Of a DNA stretch of 64,000 bases, positions 46,801 through 55,800 are shown piece by piece (the first letter of the stretch is position 1; each line of letters begins with the position of its first letter). Location of the stretch: assembly GCA_963932465.1 (NCBI GenBank), contig OZ010799.1, forward strand, positions 164,668,761 through 164,732,760, given 5' to 3'. This stretch comes from Maratus speciosus (lineage: Eukaryota; Arthropoda; Arachnida; Araneae; Salticidae). Below the pieces are notes generated by a model. The model was not told where the DNA came from. It made no database searches and saw only the letters and a program-made list of their open reading frames with translations. Both the position numbers and the translations under genes were made by a program.

Positions 46801-48340
46801 CGAGCTTATTAGAAGGTCTACGGCACTTTTTCCTGACTATTGAGAAGAATGCAGGCATAATCACCGCAGAAACAGAGATATCAATCTCTGTAATTAAACA
46901 TGATACGTCGTATTACCTGTTTGATTCCCATTCAAGGGGACCTAAAGGATTTGTCGCATCAACTAGAGGTTGTGCAATGTTAATGATGTTCAGTACTATT
47001 GAATCTCTCGCTGAGCACCTACCTGTTGTCCTTATGACAAGAGGACGCAGAAACCTCCAGTATTGCATAACGTCTGTAAACGTATCTGTCAACAACATGA
47101 CACCATCAAACGTATGTCCACATGAAACCACCGATAGCGAACATGACTCCGTTAATGGTCATTGCAACGATGACATCACTGCCAGATCCTTAACTAATAA
47201 TGGCCAAATAAACGTCACAATGTTGATGGCTAACGAGTACCAGATACCTAATTTAATTGATGTCATAAATAATCCTGTAGGTAACGATACACCCCTCCCA
47301 GTATACGATATTCGGAGAAAGACAGCTCCTCCTATAAGCCTCCTTGTAGAAAAAAGAGCTGAGGAATTAGCATGGGTTAGACTCTTCCCTGATGGAAATA
47401 ATGGATTACATGAAGAAAGGCAACACAAAATAACCCCATTGGACTACTTTCAGACTAGAGTTATGGGAAGCGACAAACGATTTCAAAAAATAGAATACCT
47501 ATTTTATGCTCTGTCTGCAGTAGAATTGTTAAGAGCACGCCAGAATGTATCTGTTTGTGGAAGACTTCGACAAGATGGGATACAGCCGGAGGATCTTATA
47601 CAAAATATACATTTATGTATGAGAAACATACGAGGGACTTCTTCCTACTGGCACAGGGCTTTTACAGAGCTAATGGCCATGGTCAGAAACTTAGGGCCAC
47701 CCCATTTCTATCTTACATTATCCTGTAATGATTTGAATTGGCGGGACATGTTAAAAGCTCTCTTGGTGGCAGATGGTAGGCCTGATTTTCCTATCGACGA
47801 TCTGACTTATGATGAAAAGCTAAGATTAGTGGAATCGTATCCAGTAACCCTGTCGCGCCAGTTTATGTTCAGGTTTAATGCTCTTATGCGAGTATTAAAA
47901 AGCAAATCGAATTATATATTGGGTCATGAACTGGTTGATTTCTGGTGGCGGGTTGAATTTCAATTAAGGGGATCTCCACATATACATATGATTGTTTGGT
48001 GTAAAGATATGCCCGATTTCAATTCGCCAGAAGGAATTAATCTGCTTGAAAATATAATTACCTGCGAAATACCTGAAAACGATTCAGAATTAAAAGATCT
48101 TGTCACCAGACTTCAAACTCACAGACACACACATACATGTTACAGTTATAGAAGTCCAAATTCATGTAGATTTGGGTTTCCAAAACGAAGCTCAGAAAGA
48201 ACAGTAATATTGGATGACAACCAAGCTACTTCAAATGGTGGAAAATTTTATATATTAAAGAGACGCTCGGAAGAATCTATGATTAATAATTACAATGCAA
48301 CACTACTACGATTGTGGGGTGCTAATATTGACATACAGCC
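43785..48340 (+). repeat. Tandem duplication unit 2
   Basis: This is the second copy of 39218-43773. It runs without a break into the remainder of the gene and the Helitron 3' end, so this copy is the one joined to the complete open frame. Confidence 0.9.
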
Positions 48341-50693
48341 TGTGGTTTCAGCTCTTGGCGTTGCGTATTATATCGCTAAATATATCGCGAAATCGGAACC
48401 AGCGAACCTGCAAACCGCAATAGCAGAAGCGCTTTATAGAGTTAGAGAAAGAGGAGGAAATTTTGGCCAGCAGATATTTGCCGTTCAGAATTGTTTGATG
48501 AATCATCGTCAAGTGTCAGCGCCGGAGTGTGCATACAGGCTGTGCCACCTGAAGTTACGCGACAGCTCCAGGAAGTCAACATTCGTTAACACATGCAAGC
48601 CTGAGCTCAGGTACAGGATGTTACGTTTTGATTCGGATACAGTTGAGCCTTGCAAAAATATATTCGAACGATATGAAAGTCGACCACGGAACTTAGAAGA
48701 ATTGAGTCTCGGTGAGTTCGCTGTCAATTATGAGCCGATAAGTTCTATTACTTATCAAGACGATGACGATGGAGATGCTGATGCCTATGAGCAAGAAACT
48801 GAAAACCAAGAGCCAATAATAAATTTGCTGAATAGAATGGGTAGAATGAAGAAACGATCACGGCCAGCAGTTCTACGAACTCGATATTACACCGCTGACT
48901 CCGACCCTGAAGCGTACTATTACAGTTTGCTAGTTACGCATTGTCCCTTCCGTAGTGAATGTGAGCTGTTAGAGGGGTACGACAATGCTAAAGATGCTTT
49001 CTTGGCGAAACGTGGTCTTTTAAGACCACTTCATTCTGGGTATGATAATGAGCTATTATCTCGTTGGGAAAACGAAATACAAGATGCCCTTCGACGACTA
49101 GCTGCTGAACAAGCAGTCGACATGTGTGCCAATAATAGCGCCACGAATCAGACTTCAATATTACAAAATCCATTTCATCACATTAATATTCAAGAAGATG
49201 ATTTTGAAGACAATATGGTAGTAAACATTATGTCTGATGAGGATTTTTTGAGGGGAGTCAATTCCTTAAACTACGATCAAAAACAGTTGTTCACCAAAGT
49301 ATGTGACAAATTACGAACAAATACTGATGACCAACAAAGATCACTCCTAATGTTCATTACTGGCGGAGCTGGAAGCGGCAAAAGTTTCACTCTAAAACTG
49401 CTGGTTGAACAAATTCGAAGACTATCCTCAAATACAAGTGTCATAGTCACGGCACCAACTGGTGTTGCTGCCCGACTAGTCGGAGGATGCACTTTACACA
49501 GTACTTTTGTATTGCCTATTGAAAAGGGCCGAACAGTTACCTTGAGGCCGCTGACCGGAGATCGTCTGCAAAGGGAAAGAAATAAATGGAGAAATATCAA
49601 GTGGGTTATAATAGACGAGGTCTCAATGGTGCCCTATTCTACACTAAGAAATATTCACCTGAGGCTACAAGAGCTTAAACAGAACGACCGAGTCTTCGGA
49701 GGTGTCAACGTTCTAGCTTTTGGCGATCTCATGCAGCTACCCCCGGTTGCTGCTACACTTGGGGGCGCGTATTGCTTCAAGCAGCCGGAACATCATGTAC
49801 ATGAACCACACTTGTGGAGGATGTTTGATTTCTGTGAATTGAGCCAAAATATGCGCCAAGCCAACGATAACACTTTCGTTGATCTTTTGAACAATATCAG
49901 AGTAGGCAAACTGACCTTAGAACAACTGGCCACGTTAGACACAAGAAAAATAACTAATGAAACAAACTATTATGATGAAATAGTACATATATATCCCACT
50001 TTGAAACAGGTAGAGGCATATAACACCAAGATGTCGGAACGTTTAACATTACTTACTAAAATGTACACCATCACAGCAATAGATACATCTACTGAATCGA
50101 AGACATACGGACAGACCCCGAAACCTGAGCATTTACCTAGTGACCCCAATAAGACTGGGGGTATAATAAACAGTATCGAACTGGGAATCGGCTCCAGAGT
50201 AATGCTTCGTAGAAATTTGAATGTAAACCAGGGTTTAGTAAACGGAGCGATGGGAGTGGTGAAGGCCTTTGAATGGCCTGCTCTTCGGCGCGATCAGTTG
50301 GAACAGGGAGAACAGCCAAGCGCTGTTCTCATACAATTTGACGACGCATCCATAAAAGCCGATATTAACGGACTTGTCAGAATCGAGCCTTGCCTCACTG
50401 AATTTGACGGCTTGAGGGGGTCTGGGAAAATTCAGCGTAAAATGCTCCCGCTGATTCTTTCTTGGGGTTGTACTGTACATAAATTACAAGGTTGTACTCT
50501 GGATAAAGCAGTTATCGATCTAGGAAAGTCATTGTTTGCTAAAGGACAGGCCTATGTCGCTCTCAGTAGAGTCAAAACCATAGACGGTTTGTTTATAAGT
50601 GCCTTGGATCATAATAAGTTGCTTAAAAATCCACATGACAGTCAATCGTTAGCAGAATTAGATAGATTAAGAAATCTTCCTAGGTCATCTTAA
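44763..50693 (+). CDS. Helitron Rep-helicase with Cys protease-like domain, 1,976 aa
   Basis: This is the rolling-circle transposase of the element, expected to nick, transfer and unwind DNA in the nucleus. Residues 1-134 are basic and rich in Arg/Lys. Residues 135-318 are eight 23-residue repeats. C365-x2-C368 and C397-x2-C400 form a zinc-finger-like pair. Residues about 585-760 hold GKQCTANAAVAIA (Cys590) and LFDSHSRGPKG (His723), which look like a papain-fold (OTU/C76-like) protease dyad. The HUH Rep follows, with SPHIHMIVW (His1073, His1075) and YYIAKYIAK (Tyr1203 and Tyr1207). A PIF1-type helicase completes it: Walker A GGAGSGKS (1534-1541), Walker B VIIDEVS (Asp1618, Glu1619) and AYVALSRVK near 1930. 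The start is the first ATG after a long AT-rich leader and is shared with the upstream copy. No in-frame stop or frameshift is seen, so the element may be recently active. I see no apurinic-like endonuclease domain. Confidence 0.92.
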   Translation: MALSRKTKKASRISETRKNESPDITEFRRIKDKDYQKNRRKTQSEHSKVENRWNAKKRADNLREKETSQKKIIRLHKAKNYIAQIRSQESQNSRSQRLYSLKTHASETRSLETPTSKILRLKSMKDHASQVRNLESPSTRQTRLENMCNHASQMRDQESPSTRQSRLENMCNHASQMRAQESPSTRQTRLENMCNHASQMRDQESPSTRQSRLENMCNHASQMRAQESPSTRQSRLENMCNHASQMRAQESPSTRQSRLENMCNHASQMRDQESPSTRQSRLENMRNHASEMRDLESPSTRQSRLESMSNHASEIRANETPTSREIRLQSMQINTSRTYRARRILFETDKDEFDRAISEVSDKTCYICKKTLYKNQVKNITSNNLFPPNTPQRITACNRCANSISRNKVPSTAFWNKMTVPEPPQQLVALTEVEIRLVSRIIPFVKIIKLGGHFGQKGFKGQAVLFAQQVEEITEQLPLAIEQCGLTVVIETLENVDRVREYRVNLDNLRAALNWLVNNNHLYRGVTLNFEHLQNSMNDEHIIEIPPTTVNHNREPHQHFKVINSDRKILRGSFNQGSDMFSSDSRGKQCTANAAVAIAYSSTKDLSQWDASDIDRVLIFGDAYYSQCLRSLPIQPNYLNTEELLPELVIANMSYTLDFDIDCITGLINPTVDVLEGYFSSLLEGLRHFFLTIEKNAGIITAETEISISVIKHDTSYYLFDSHSRGPKGFVASTRGCAMLMMFSTIESLAEHLPVVLMTRGRRNLQYCITSVNVSVNNMTPSNVCPHETTDSEHDSVNGHCNDDITARSLTNNGQINVTMLMANEYQIPNLIDVINNPVGNDTPLPVYDIRRKTAPPISLLVEKRAEELAWVRLFPDGNNGLHEERQHKITPLDYFQTRVMGSDKRFQKIEYLFYALSAVELLRARQNVSVCGRLRQDGIQPEDLIQNIHLCMRNIRGTSSYWHRAFTELMAMVRNLGPPHFYLTLSCNDLNWRDMLKALLVADGRPDFPIDDLTYDEKLRLVESYPVTLSRQFMFRFNALMRVLKSKSNYILGHELVDFWWRVEFQLRGSPHIHMIVWCKDMPDFNSPEGINLLENIITCEIPENDSELKDLVTRLQTHRHTHTCYSYRSPNSCRFGFPKRSSERTVILDDNQATSNGGKFYILKRRSEESMINNYNATLLRLWGANIDIQPVVSALGVAYYIAKYIAKSEPANLQTAIAEALYRVRERGGNFGQQIFAVQNCLMNHRQVSAPECAYRLCHLKLRDSSRKSTFVNTCKPELRYRMLRFDSDTVEPCKNIFERYESRPRNLEELSLGEFAVNYEPISSITYQDDDDGDADAYEQETENQEPIINLLNRMGRMKKRSRPAVLRTRYYTADSDPEAYYYSLLVTHCPFRSECELLEGYDNAKDAFLAKRGLLRPLHSGYDNELLSRWENEIQDALRRLAAEQAVDMCANNSATNQTSILQNPFHHINIQEDDFEDNMVVNIMSDEDFLRGVNSLNYDQKQLFTKVCDKLRTNTDDQQRSLLMFITGGAGSGKSFTLKLLVEQIRRLSSNTSVIVTAPTGVAARLVGGCTLHSTFVLPIEKGRTVTLRPLTGDRLQRERNKWRNIKWVIIDEVSMVPYSTLRNIHLRLQELKQNDRVFGGVNVLAFGDLMQLPPVAATLGGAYCFKQPEHHVHEPHLWRMFDFCELSQNMRQANDNTFVDLLNNIRVGKLTLEQLATLDTRKITNETNYYDEIVHIYPTLKQVEAYNTKMSERLTLLTKMYTITAIDTSTESKTYGQTPKPEHLPSDPNKTGGIINSIELGIGSRVMLRRNLNVNQGLVNGAMGVVKAFEWPALRRDQLEQGEQPSAVLIQFDDASIKADINGLVRIEPCLTEFDGLRGSGKIQRKMLPLILSWGCTVHKLQGCTLDKAVIDLGKSLFAKGQAYVALSRVKTIDGLFISALDHNKLLKNPHDSQSLAELDRLRNLPRSS
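45165..45716 (+). repeat. In-frame 69 bp minisatellite, eight units (copy 2)
   Basis: The same eight-unit array as at 40598-41149, with the same order of variant units. Minisatellites usually change number quickly, so identical arrays imply a very young duplication. Confidence 0.9.
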
Positions 50694-50830
50694 TACATGA
50701 AACCTTCAATCTACATTACACATTTACACATTACACTAACGACCTCATCCACTAATCGGTCCATTACCCATTTGCTGCCATCGACGGATATGTGCGTCAC
50801 TACTACCAAATACTGGAAGCGTCATACGTC

Positions 50831-50950
50831 AAAAAATAAAGTTAAGATAAATATGCCGTGTTTGGTATCATTCAAAAGCGCTTTACTTGTACATTTTGAA
50901 TATATCTATATATTACTAGCATTTGCTTGTGACTTTACCTGTATTCATGG
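50831..50950 (+). repeat. Subterminal direct repeat, 3' copy
   Basis: A diverged partner of 39234-39352, sharing AAATAAAGTTAAG, ATATGCCGTGTTTGGTATCA and TTACTAGCATTTGCTTGTGA. It lies just inside the 3' subterminal inverted repeat. Confidence 0.8.
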
Positions 50951-51027
50951 GGTACTTTTATACTTTTTCAGCGTAGTTTTTTGTCGTAGTTGGGTTTTAG
51001 TTTTTTTACTTTATCTTGTTAAGGAGA

Positions 51028-51098
51028 GATTTTCTATAAGTAAATACTGGTACCGAAGACTTTCTTGACCTGGAAATTCAAGAACCGCACGAATCCTG
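51028..51098 (+). mobile_element. Right half of the MITE split by the Helitron
   Basis: GATTTTCTATAAGTAAATAC through CACGAATCCTG matches the right half of the intact copy at 38455-38612. It is followed by TAAAG, close to the TTAAG preceding the left half. Confidence 0.7.
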
Positions 51099-51540
51099 TA
51101 AAGACACACAGCACATATTTATGTTTTCAAAATATTTGTGGTAAATAGCTTATTTTTTTTTTTTTTTACACGTTAAAAATTTCTGTATATCATCGTGTCG
51201 AAATAAGAACAATGAAACAATGGTATTAAAATTGAATGTGAATAAAAATAAAGGGTTGCCGCAAAACCCTCTTTTAACCAAGTCACTTTGACATAACCCT
51301 TTAGTGTGCAGCTTTGCATATATGCAAAGAACAATGTTTTAATTTAATAGATTTTTTTATTCGTATGTACCTAATTCACACTAGAAAATTAACATAGCAA
51401 TATTTGTTTTAATTAATAACAGACATTACCTATTTCAAAAATATATATTCTAAAAACACACTCAAAATATATATTAAACATTTAATTGCTAAAAAGGACG
51501 TCAAACGTTAATAAAATACATTAAAAGATCTTAATTATTT

Positions 51541-51576
51541 GACATGTTTCGATTGAATTTACTCAATCATCATCAG
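51541..51576 (-). ncRNA. Hammerhead-ribozyme-like motif of a Penelope-like element
   Basis: On the minus strand the order is CTGATGA, one extra T, a stem GATTGA/TCAATC with loop GTAAAT, then GAAACATGTC. CUGAUGA and GAAA are the hammerhead core, and ACATGT could form a self-complementary stem III followed by the cleavage-site C. Penelope-like elements are known to carry hammerheads near their ends. The extra base before stem II and weak stem I pairing leave activity uncertain. Confidence 0.55.
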
Positions 51577-51687
51577 AAAAACAAATAAACACAAAGATGG
51601 AAAATGACAATAAACTATTACAAATGAAATTTAAAAATAAATAAATAAAAATCACGCGCGTAATATTTTAACATGTTTCACGTTGCC

Positions 51688-52117
51688 CTATTTTATTTTC
51701 AAATTATCTAGCAATTCAATCCAAATATTTGGGATTTGAAATGACAAGGAATCATTGCAGACCATTGAGTTTCTGAAGTAAATTTCAATAGATTCTCTAA
51801 TAAAAAGTTGCAAATAAAAATCTGACCTATAAATTAATCTACTTTCATTAAACAAAATATTTATGTTTTCTATTTTATTTAGCCTAGATAATGCGGTTTT
51901 ACCTCTATTAAATTTTATGTCTGCAATGTGCTCTTTACATCTCACTTGGAATTTTCTCTGAGTCATGCCAATATAATAATTTCTATAACCACCTTCTTTA
52001 AGAAAAGGAATGATATAAACACCGGAAAGGTCAAATTTATCAATAGGGTCAATTCTAGTGGTTAAAATTGATTTTAATTTAGGAGGGTACCGAATAAAAT
52101 ACGTCCATTAAAATATT
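51688..52117 (-). pseudogene. Penelope-like GIY-YIG endonuclease C-terminus (fragment)
   Basis: The frame opens after a stop near 52118 and reads YPPKLKSILTTRIDPIDKFD, then SGVYIIPFLKEGGY, RNYYIGMTQRKFQVRCKEH, and ends LDNLKIK with a stop at 51688. GVYIIP and YYIGMT are the two halves of the GIY-YIG motif, followed by the conserved Arg (R..VRCKEH). Full elements encode a reverse transcriptase upstream, which is absent here through 5' truncation. The remaining frame is intact. Confidence 0.8.
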
Positions 52118-52282
52118 TTTAATGGACGTATATGAGAACTTCTGCTTATAATTTAATAGACATTACCTATTTAAATGAAGCGAAATTAACCATTGGAACT
52201 TTCTGGTGTAAAGTGAGATTCTCTGAGCTACGTAATTTCTAGAACTTATTCTATCATGGGAATTAAAGGGTTAAAGGTTAAG

Positions 52283-52458
52283 CAGGGTTCGTACGGTCCT
52301 TGAATTTCCAGACAAAGAAATTATTCGGTACCAGTATTTTCTTATGGAAAATTTCTACTTAAATAAGGCGAAATTTCGTCCATTTAAACTAGATTTATTT
52401 TTCTATGAACAAATATTGATATTTCGCCTTGAAAATAACGGTACCCGTACGAACCCTG
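52283..52458. mobile_element. MITE with CAGGGTTCGTACGG ends, 176 bp
   Basis: CAGGGTTCGTACGGTCC and GGTACCCGTACGAACCCTG are the inverted ends, and a perfect 5 bp duplication TTAAG flanks it (52278-52282 and 52459-52463). The interior is arranged differently from the 38 kb copies (TTTAAACTAGATTTATTTTT appears inverted). Confidence 0.8.
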
Positions 52459-53003
52459 TTAAGTGTTATAAAATAAATAATTATATAAAATAAGGTATTT
52501 GGAGACATACTTATTAAAATATTTACTAATTTGCAATATTTTAGCGTAAAACAGCAACTCGACAGTAGTTTTTACTTGTAATGCAGATGTGCAACTGGAG
52601 AAAAGATTGACGTATTATATGAAAAATGTATCTCTGATTTTTTTCATTATTTTTCCTGTATAATAAACCTTTCGGAGAATCATATATAATTTTTTCGAAA
52701 CAAAATAAAAAATCGCGCATTCAAGGGTTAAATACTCCAACTTACGTGTAGTAAGTAAATACCAGTACGATAAAGTAACAAAGTACACTTTGATTTCATT
52801 TTTATTTGTTCTTAAAAGTTGCTTATTTTATGGAAAAATTACAATCATTCTTATAGCAACGTATTGCTATATGCAAAGCTGATAGAAGTTTAATAGGTGA
52901 TGCCACAAAATTTTCTACATTTGGTGATATAAAAACTAATGAAATAAACTTTGTTAATTTTTATCTTTTCATTTAAATGTACAATCTGAAAATTTAGGAT
53001 TAA

Positions 53004-53071
53004 ATTTTTTGAAATCGCTTTCCTCCGAACGGCTGCAATAGGTAGCTTTTTGTAAAGAAAGCTACCTAAAA
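53004..53071 (+). repeat. Solo 3' end of the 10219-12393 family
   Basis: ATTTTTTGAAATCGCTTTCC through the hairpin to CTACCTAAAA is essentially identical to 12329-12396. The upstream sequence is unrelated, so only the terminal part is here. Confidence 0.8.
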
Positions 53072-53410
53072 TAGTTTTCCTTGATAAAATTCTATAATAT
53101 TAAACACACAAGAATTATAGGAACTATAATAAGAGATAAATTTTACTCGCTCACTGCAGAACAAAATAGGGTATTACGCAAGCTTCCAAACAAAACAAAA
53201 AGAACAAGCAGCAACAATTAAAAAAATTAATCTATCTTTATTCTTAAACAACACAAGTGTTGCCATCTACATGTTGAAAATCGATTTAATAATATTTTCC
53301 GAATGTATTTTATTGACAACATTAGGCATTATAGCTTCAATATTATTCTAATAGTATTTTAGAGCCTAAATTGGGTATGTTACCAAAAAGCAACGCCCGG
53401 CATTTAAGGG

Positions 53411-53647
53411 TTAACACATTCACGCCGGCGCGGTGAGCCACACTCGACTGTGTCAGAACTGCCAAGTCTCCGACTTTTTGTACACCAGTATTTTAATACA
53501 GAAAATGTTGTTTTATTTAATTAGAACAATTGGGCGATTTAAAGGGAGAATATTTTCTCTAAAATAATAGTGTTGTGTAAAAAGCCGGAGACTTGATAAC
53601 TCTGAGACAGTCGAGTGTGACCCATCGCGCCGGCGTGAACGTGTTAA
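53411..53647. mobile_element. Nested palindromes: TTAA MITE around a second MITE
   Basis: The outer arms TTAACACATTCACGCCGGCG and CGCCGGCGTGAACGTGTTAA are inverted, with TTAA at both edges. Inside, CAAGTCTCCGACTTTTTGTA and AAAAAGCCGGAGACTTG form a second set of arms related to the MITE at 34897-35043. The whole can fold as one hairpin. Confidence 0.75.
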
Positions 53648-53766
53648 ATGAATTTTATAAGTTATTTTAATCTGTATAATAAGCCTAAGTCATGTGACTG
53701 TCATCAACAGTTCCGGGTTGACCGCTTCACTTTTTATATGCCAAACAGCCAATTTGGTAATTTAAT

Positions 53767-54162
53767 GTTACCCGGGCTCAGGTGATAAGTCGCCAAATAT
53801 TGTTCCATCGCCATCATATCATCAGTATTATAAAAGTCCATCTCATGCGACTGTCATAAACAATTTTTCGCGAGGTATATTAAAACAAAGCTTTAATATT
53901 GAAATTAAATGTTATAACTTATAGTGTTATATATATGGTAGATTTATTCTTTTTGTTTTCTTTTCTTTTCATTCTTTTTTTTTCTTTTTAAGAAATAAGT
54001 AAAAATTGAGAGTCATGAATTTTAAGTATTTCAGTTTTAACTTAAAGTTACGTATTTTAAATAAAATAAGTGAAAGTATTATATTTTAAATGAAATTAAT
54101 AAAGTAAGAAAAAATACAAGCGGGTACTATGTTTGGCGATTTATCACCTGCACTCGGCTAAC
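53767..54162. mobile_element. MITE with GTTACCCGGGCTCAGGTGAT ends, 396 bp
   Basis: Left GTTACCCGGGCTCAGGTGAT (then AAGTCGCCAAATA) and, inverted from the right, GTTAGCCGAGTGCAGGTGAT (then AAATCGCCAAACA) are the ends. GCGATAATTCGCCAAATATT near 58041 and 61341 is probably a related sequence. Confidence 0.65.
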
Positions 54163-55242
54163 ATAAAAATACCGAGCTCATGATTTCTGTATCAGAATCT
54201 TCCGATTTGGCGAAGGATTGAGCAAGTAAATTAAATTATGAATAAAAGTAACATGATACAATGCTTAGCACAGATTTAAAGGAGGTCAGACTGGTCGCCA
54301 AGGGCGGCTAGTGGTAGTTATAAGTACCGACAGTAAGTAAAGGGTTTTAAAAGATGCCTGTGTTGGGAGGAGCACTTCCGCAAAGAGTTAACACTAATGT
54401 ATTATGGCTCTGCATCATGTGTGAAGTTTTTTTTTTTTTTACCAGATAAAATTCTTTCACGAGATTAAGAAACATTTACCTTTTTTTACAGTTTAGGGAA
54501 ATGTAGCCCAACTGTCAACGATGATAAAAATTCAGTCTGTAATTGAGCCTTCTTGTGATTCCGCACTAACTTACATCAGAACAAACACACCTGATAGAAT
54601 TTCGGGAATCTTGTTTGCAGCAGTACACTTTTGAAATTTTATATTAAATAAGTAATATTTATCCCAGGTCTCTGTCAAAAATCCGCATCTAAAATGGTAG
54701 AAAACGGTACGGATTTAAATATTTGATCGCGCCCCCTAAAAAAATTATTAGCAAGGATTTAATATATTTGTTGAAATTACTATCCTCGATCTTCCCGGCA
54801 TGCTGGGAAAGACCATTTGCTAATATGAAAAAAATCTGGTGTTCTTTGAATTTTTTGGCATGCCGGCTAATGCGGGGGAATAGGGTAGTTATTTGTCTGA
54901 ATTTACATTTCTAAAATTAAAAAGCGCCAAAACATAAAATAATGTTTTTGCTTAATAAAGATCCGAAAATAATACTGTTACTTTCAAATATTTATCTTAT
55001 TAAATAATGCTTCGCGAATCCAAACAAAACATGGCCATATTTGTGAGAAAATTATTCCATGGATAAGGCTTAATTAAAAGGAAATTTTCTAAATAACCCT
55101 ACTGGTTGAAGTTTGCCAGCGATAATCGGAAAATTTTCATCCGATCTAAAATAATAGCCGCATATCTTGAGACTACCTCTTCAGTTCTTCACTCGAAACT
55201 GGTAGACATTATACTTTTATTGTCTTTTCCCTTTATTATTAA
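54163..55242. other. Unassigned sequence, 1.1 kb
   Basis: No gene was recognised. TTAGCACAGATTTAAAGGAG near 54261 recurs with small changes near 16630, so a fragment of an unclassified repeat is present. Confidence 0.4.
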
Positions 55243-55800
55243 CTAGCTGGCTATGCCCGCTGCGCTGGTCAGTATTTCCAAACATACCTTGAATTAAGCG
55301 AAATGGTGAATTCGAACTTGTATATATTTTTTTAATGGACCTTTAGCTTGAATGTCCTTCCGCGTTGCTGAAAAGATGCGAACGACATTGCGATATTATA
55401 TTACCTTATGCGTTGCACAAAATTTAGCCATTAAGAAGCAGTTCTTTTAGTTGATTATTCACAGTGCACTTTTGGTACAGAAATGAGGCCGTTATGACAA
55501 TAGGAATTAAAATGTTCTCATATCTGACAATATTAAATTAGAGATGCATTACAATGATTGCAGAGATTTACCATTGAACTTGAATTATGCTCGGGTGGTT
55601 TATTTTCGTTTGTTCGTCCTTGATCTCCTGGCCTCTCAGCTCGCGCAATATGTGATTCTGGTAGCTGAAATACAATCTCACTGGATGTTAGTTATATTTC
55701 TTAATAAATACCCTCTTGTGCTACTACTCTTTTCCCTCTTTGGATTCTAGCAGGGTAAATGCTGTCAAAAAAGTAATAAATTATTTGCAGACAAAGAAGA
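55243..55800 (+). repeat. Interspersed repeat beginning ACTAGCTGGCTATGCCC (copy 1)
   Basis: It begins with the GC-rich ACTAGCTGGCTATGCCCGCT and is collinear with 58493-59065 to ATTATTTGCAGACAA. A third start is at 61789. Class is unknown. A 68-residue frame within it is not conserved in the other copy as a protein. Confidence 0.65.

Larger units (their letters stand above)
38979..51030 (+). mobile_element. Helitron/Helentron-like element, about 12 kb
   Basis: The boundaries come from the split MITE. The last target-matching base is near 38978 and the target resumes near 51028-51031, in a run of T, so insertion was between T residues. Subterminal inverted repeats ACCCGACTACGGCAAA (38990-39005) and TTTGTCGTAGTTGGGT (50980-50995) pair at 14 of 16 positions and lie asymmetrically, about 11 and 35 bp from the ends. 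T-T insertion and asymmetric subterminal inverted repeats are Helentron traits. The element has no long terminal repeats and encodes a Rep-helicase, which fits rolling-circle transposition. An internal 4,567 bp tandem duplication makes it longer than a single-copy element of about 7.5 kb. Confidence 0.85.
51436..52157 (-). mobile_element. Penelope-like retroelement, 5'-truncated, 15 bp duplication
   Basis: A 722 bp insertion is bounded by a perfect 15 bp direct repeat, AGACATTACCTATTT (51421-51435 and 52158-52172). On the minus strand it carries a GIY-YIG coding end followed by a hammerhead-like motif. The reverse transcriptase part is missing. At its 5' end lies the inverted sequence TACGTCCATTAAA / TTTAATGGACGTA (52100-52130). 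Confidence 0.8.
51295..52273 (+). mobile_element. TTAA-type MITE interrupted by a Penelope-like insertion
   Basis: TAACCCTTTAGTGTGCAGC at the left and TTAAAGGGTTAA at the right are its ends. With 51436-52157 and one duplicated flank set aside it matches 249-481 in reverse complement. Confidence 0.65.

Noticed and set aside
39218..48340. Two separate Helitrons in tandem
   Set aside because: The second unit has no 5' terminus of its own and the first has no 3' terminus, so it is one element with an internal duplication.
42346..50480. Several antisense frames of 60-107 codons under the Helitron gene
   Set aside because: They are antisense shadows of a strongly supported coding sequence.
50697..51068. 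A 123-codon frame right after the Helitron gene
   Set aside because: It runs through the Helitron 3' non-coding end and out into the split MITE, with no recognisable protein content.
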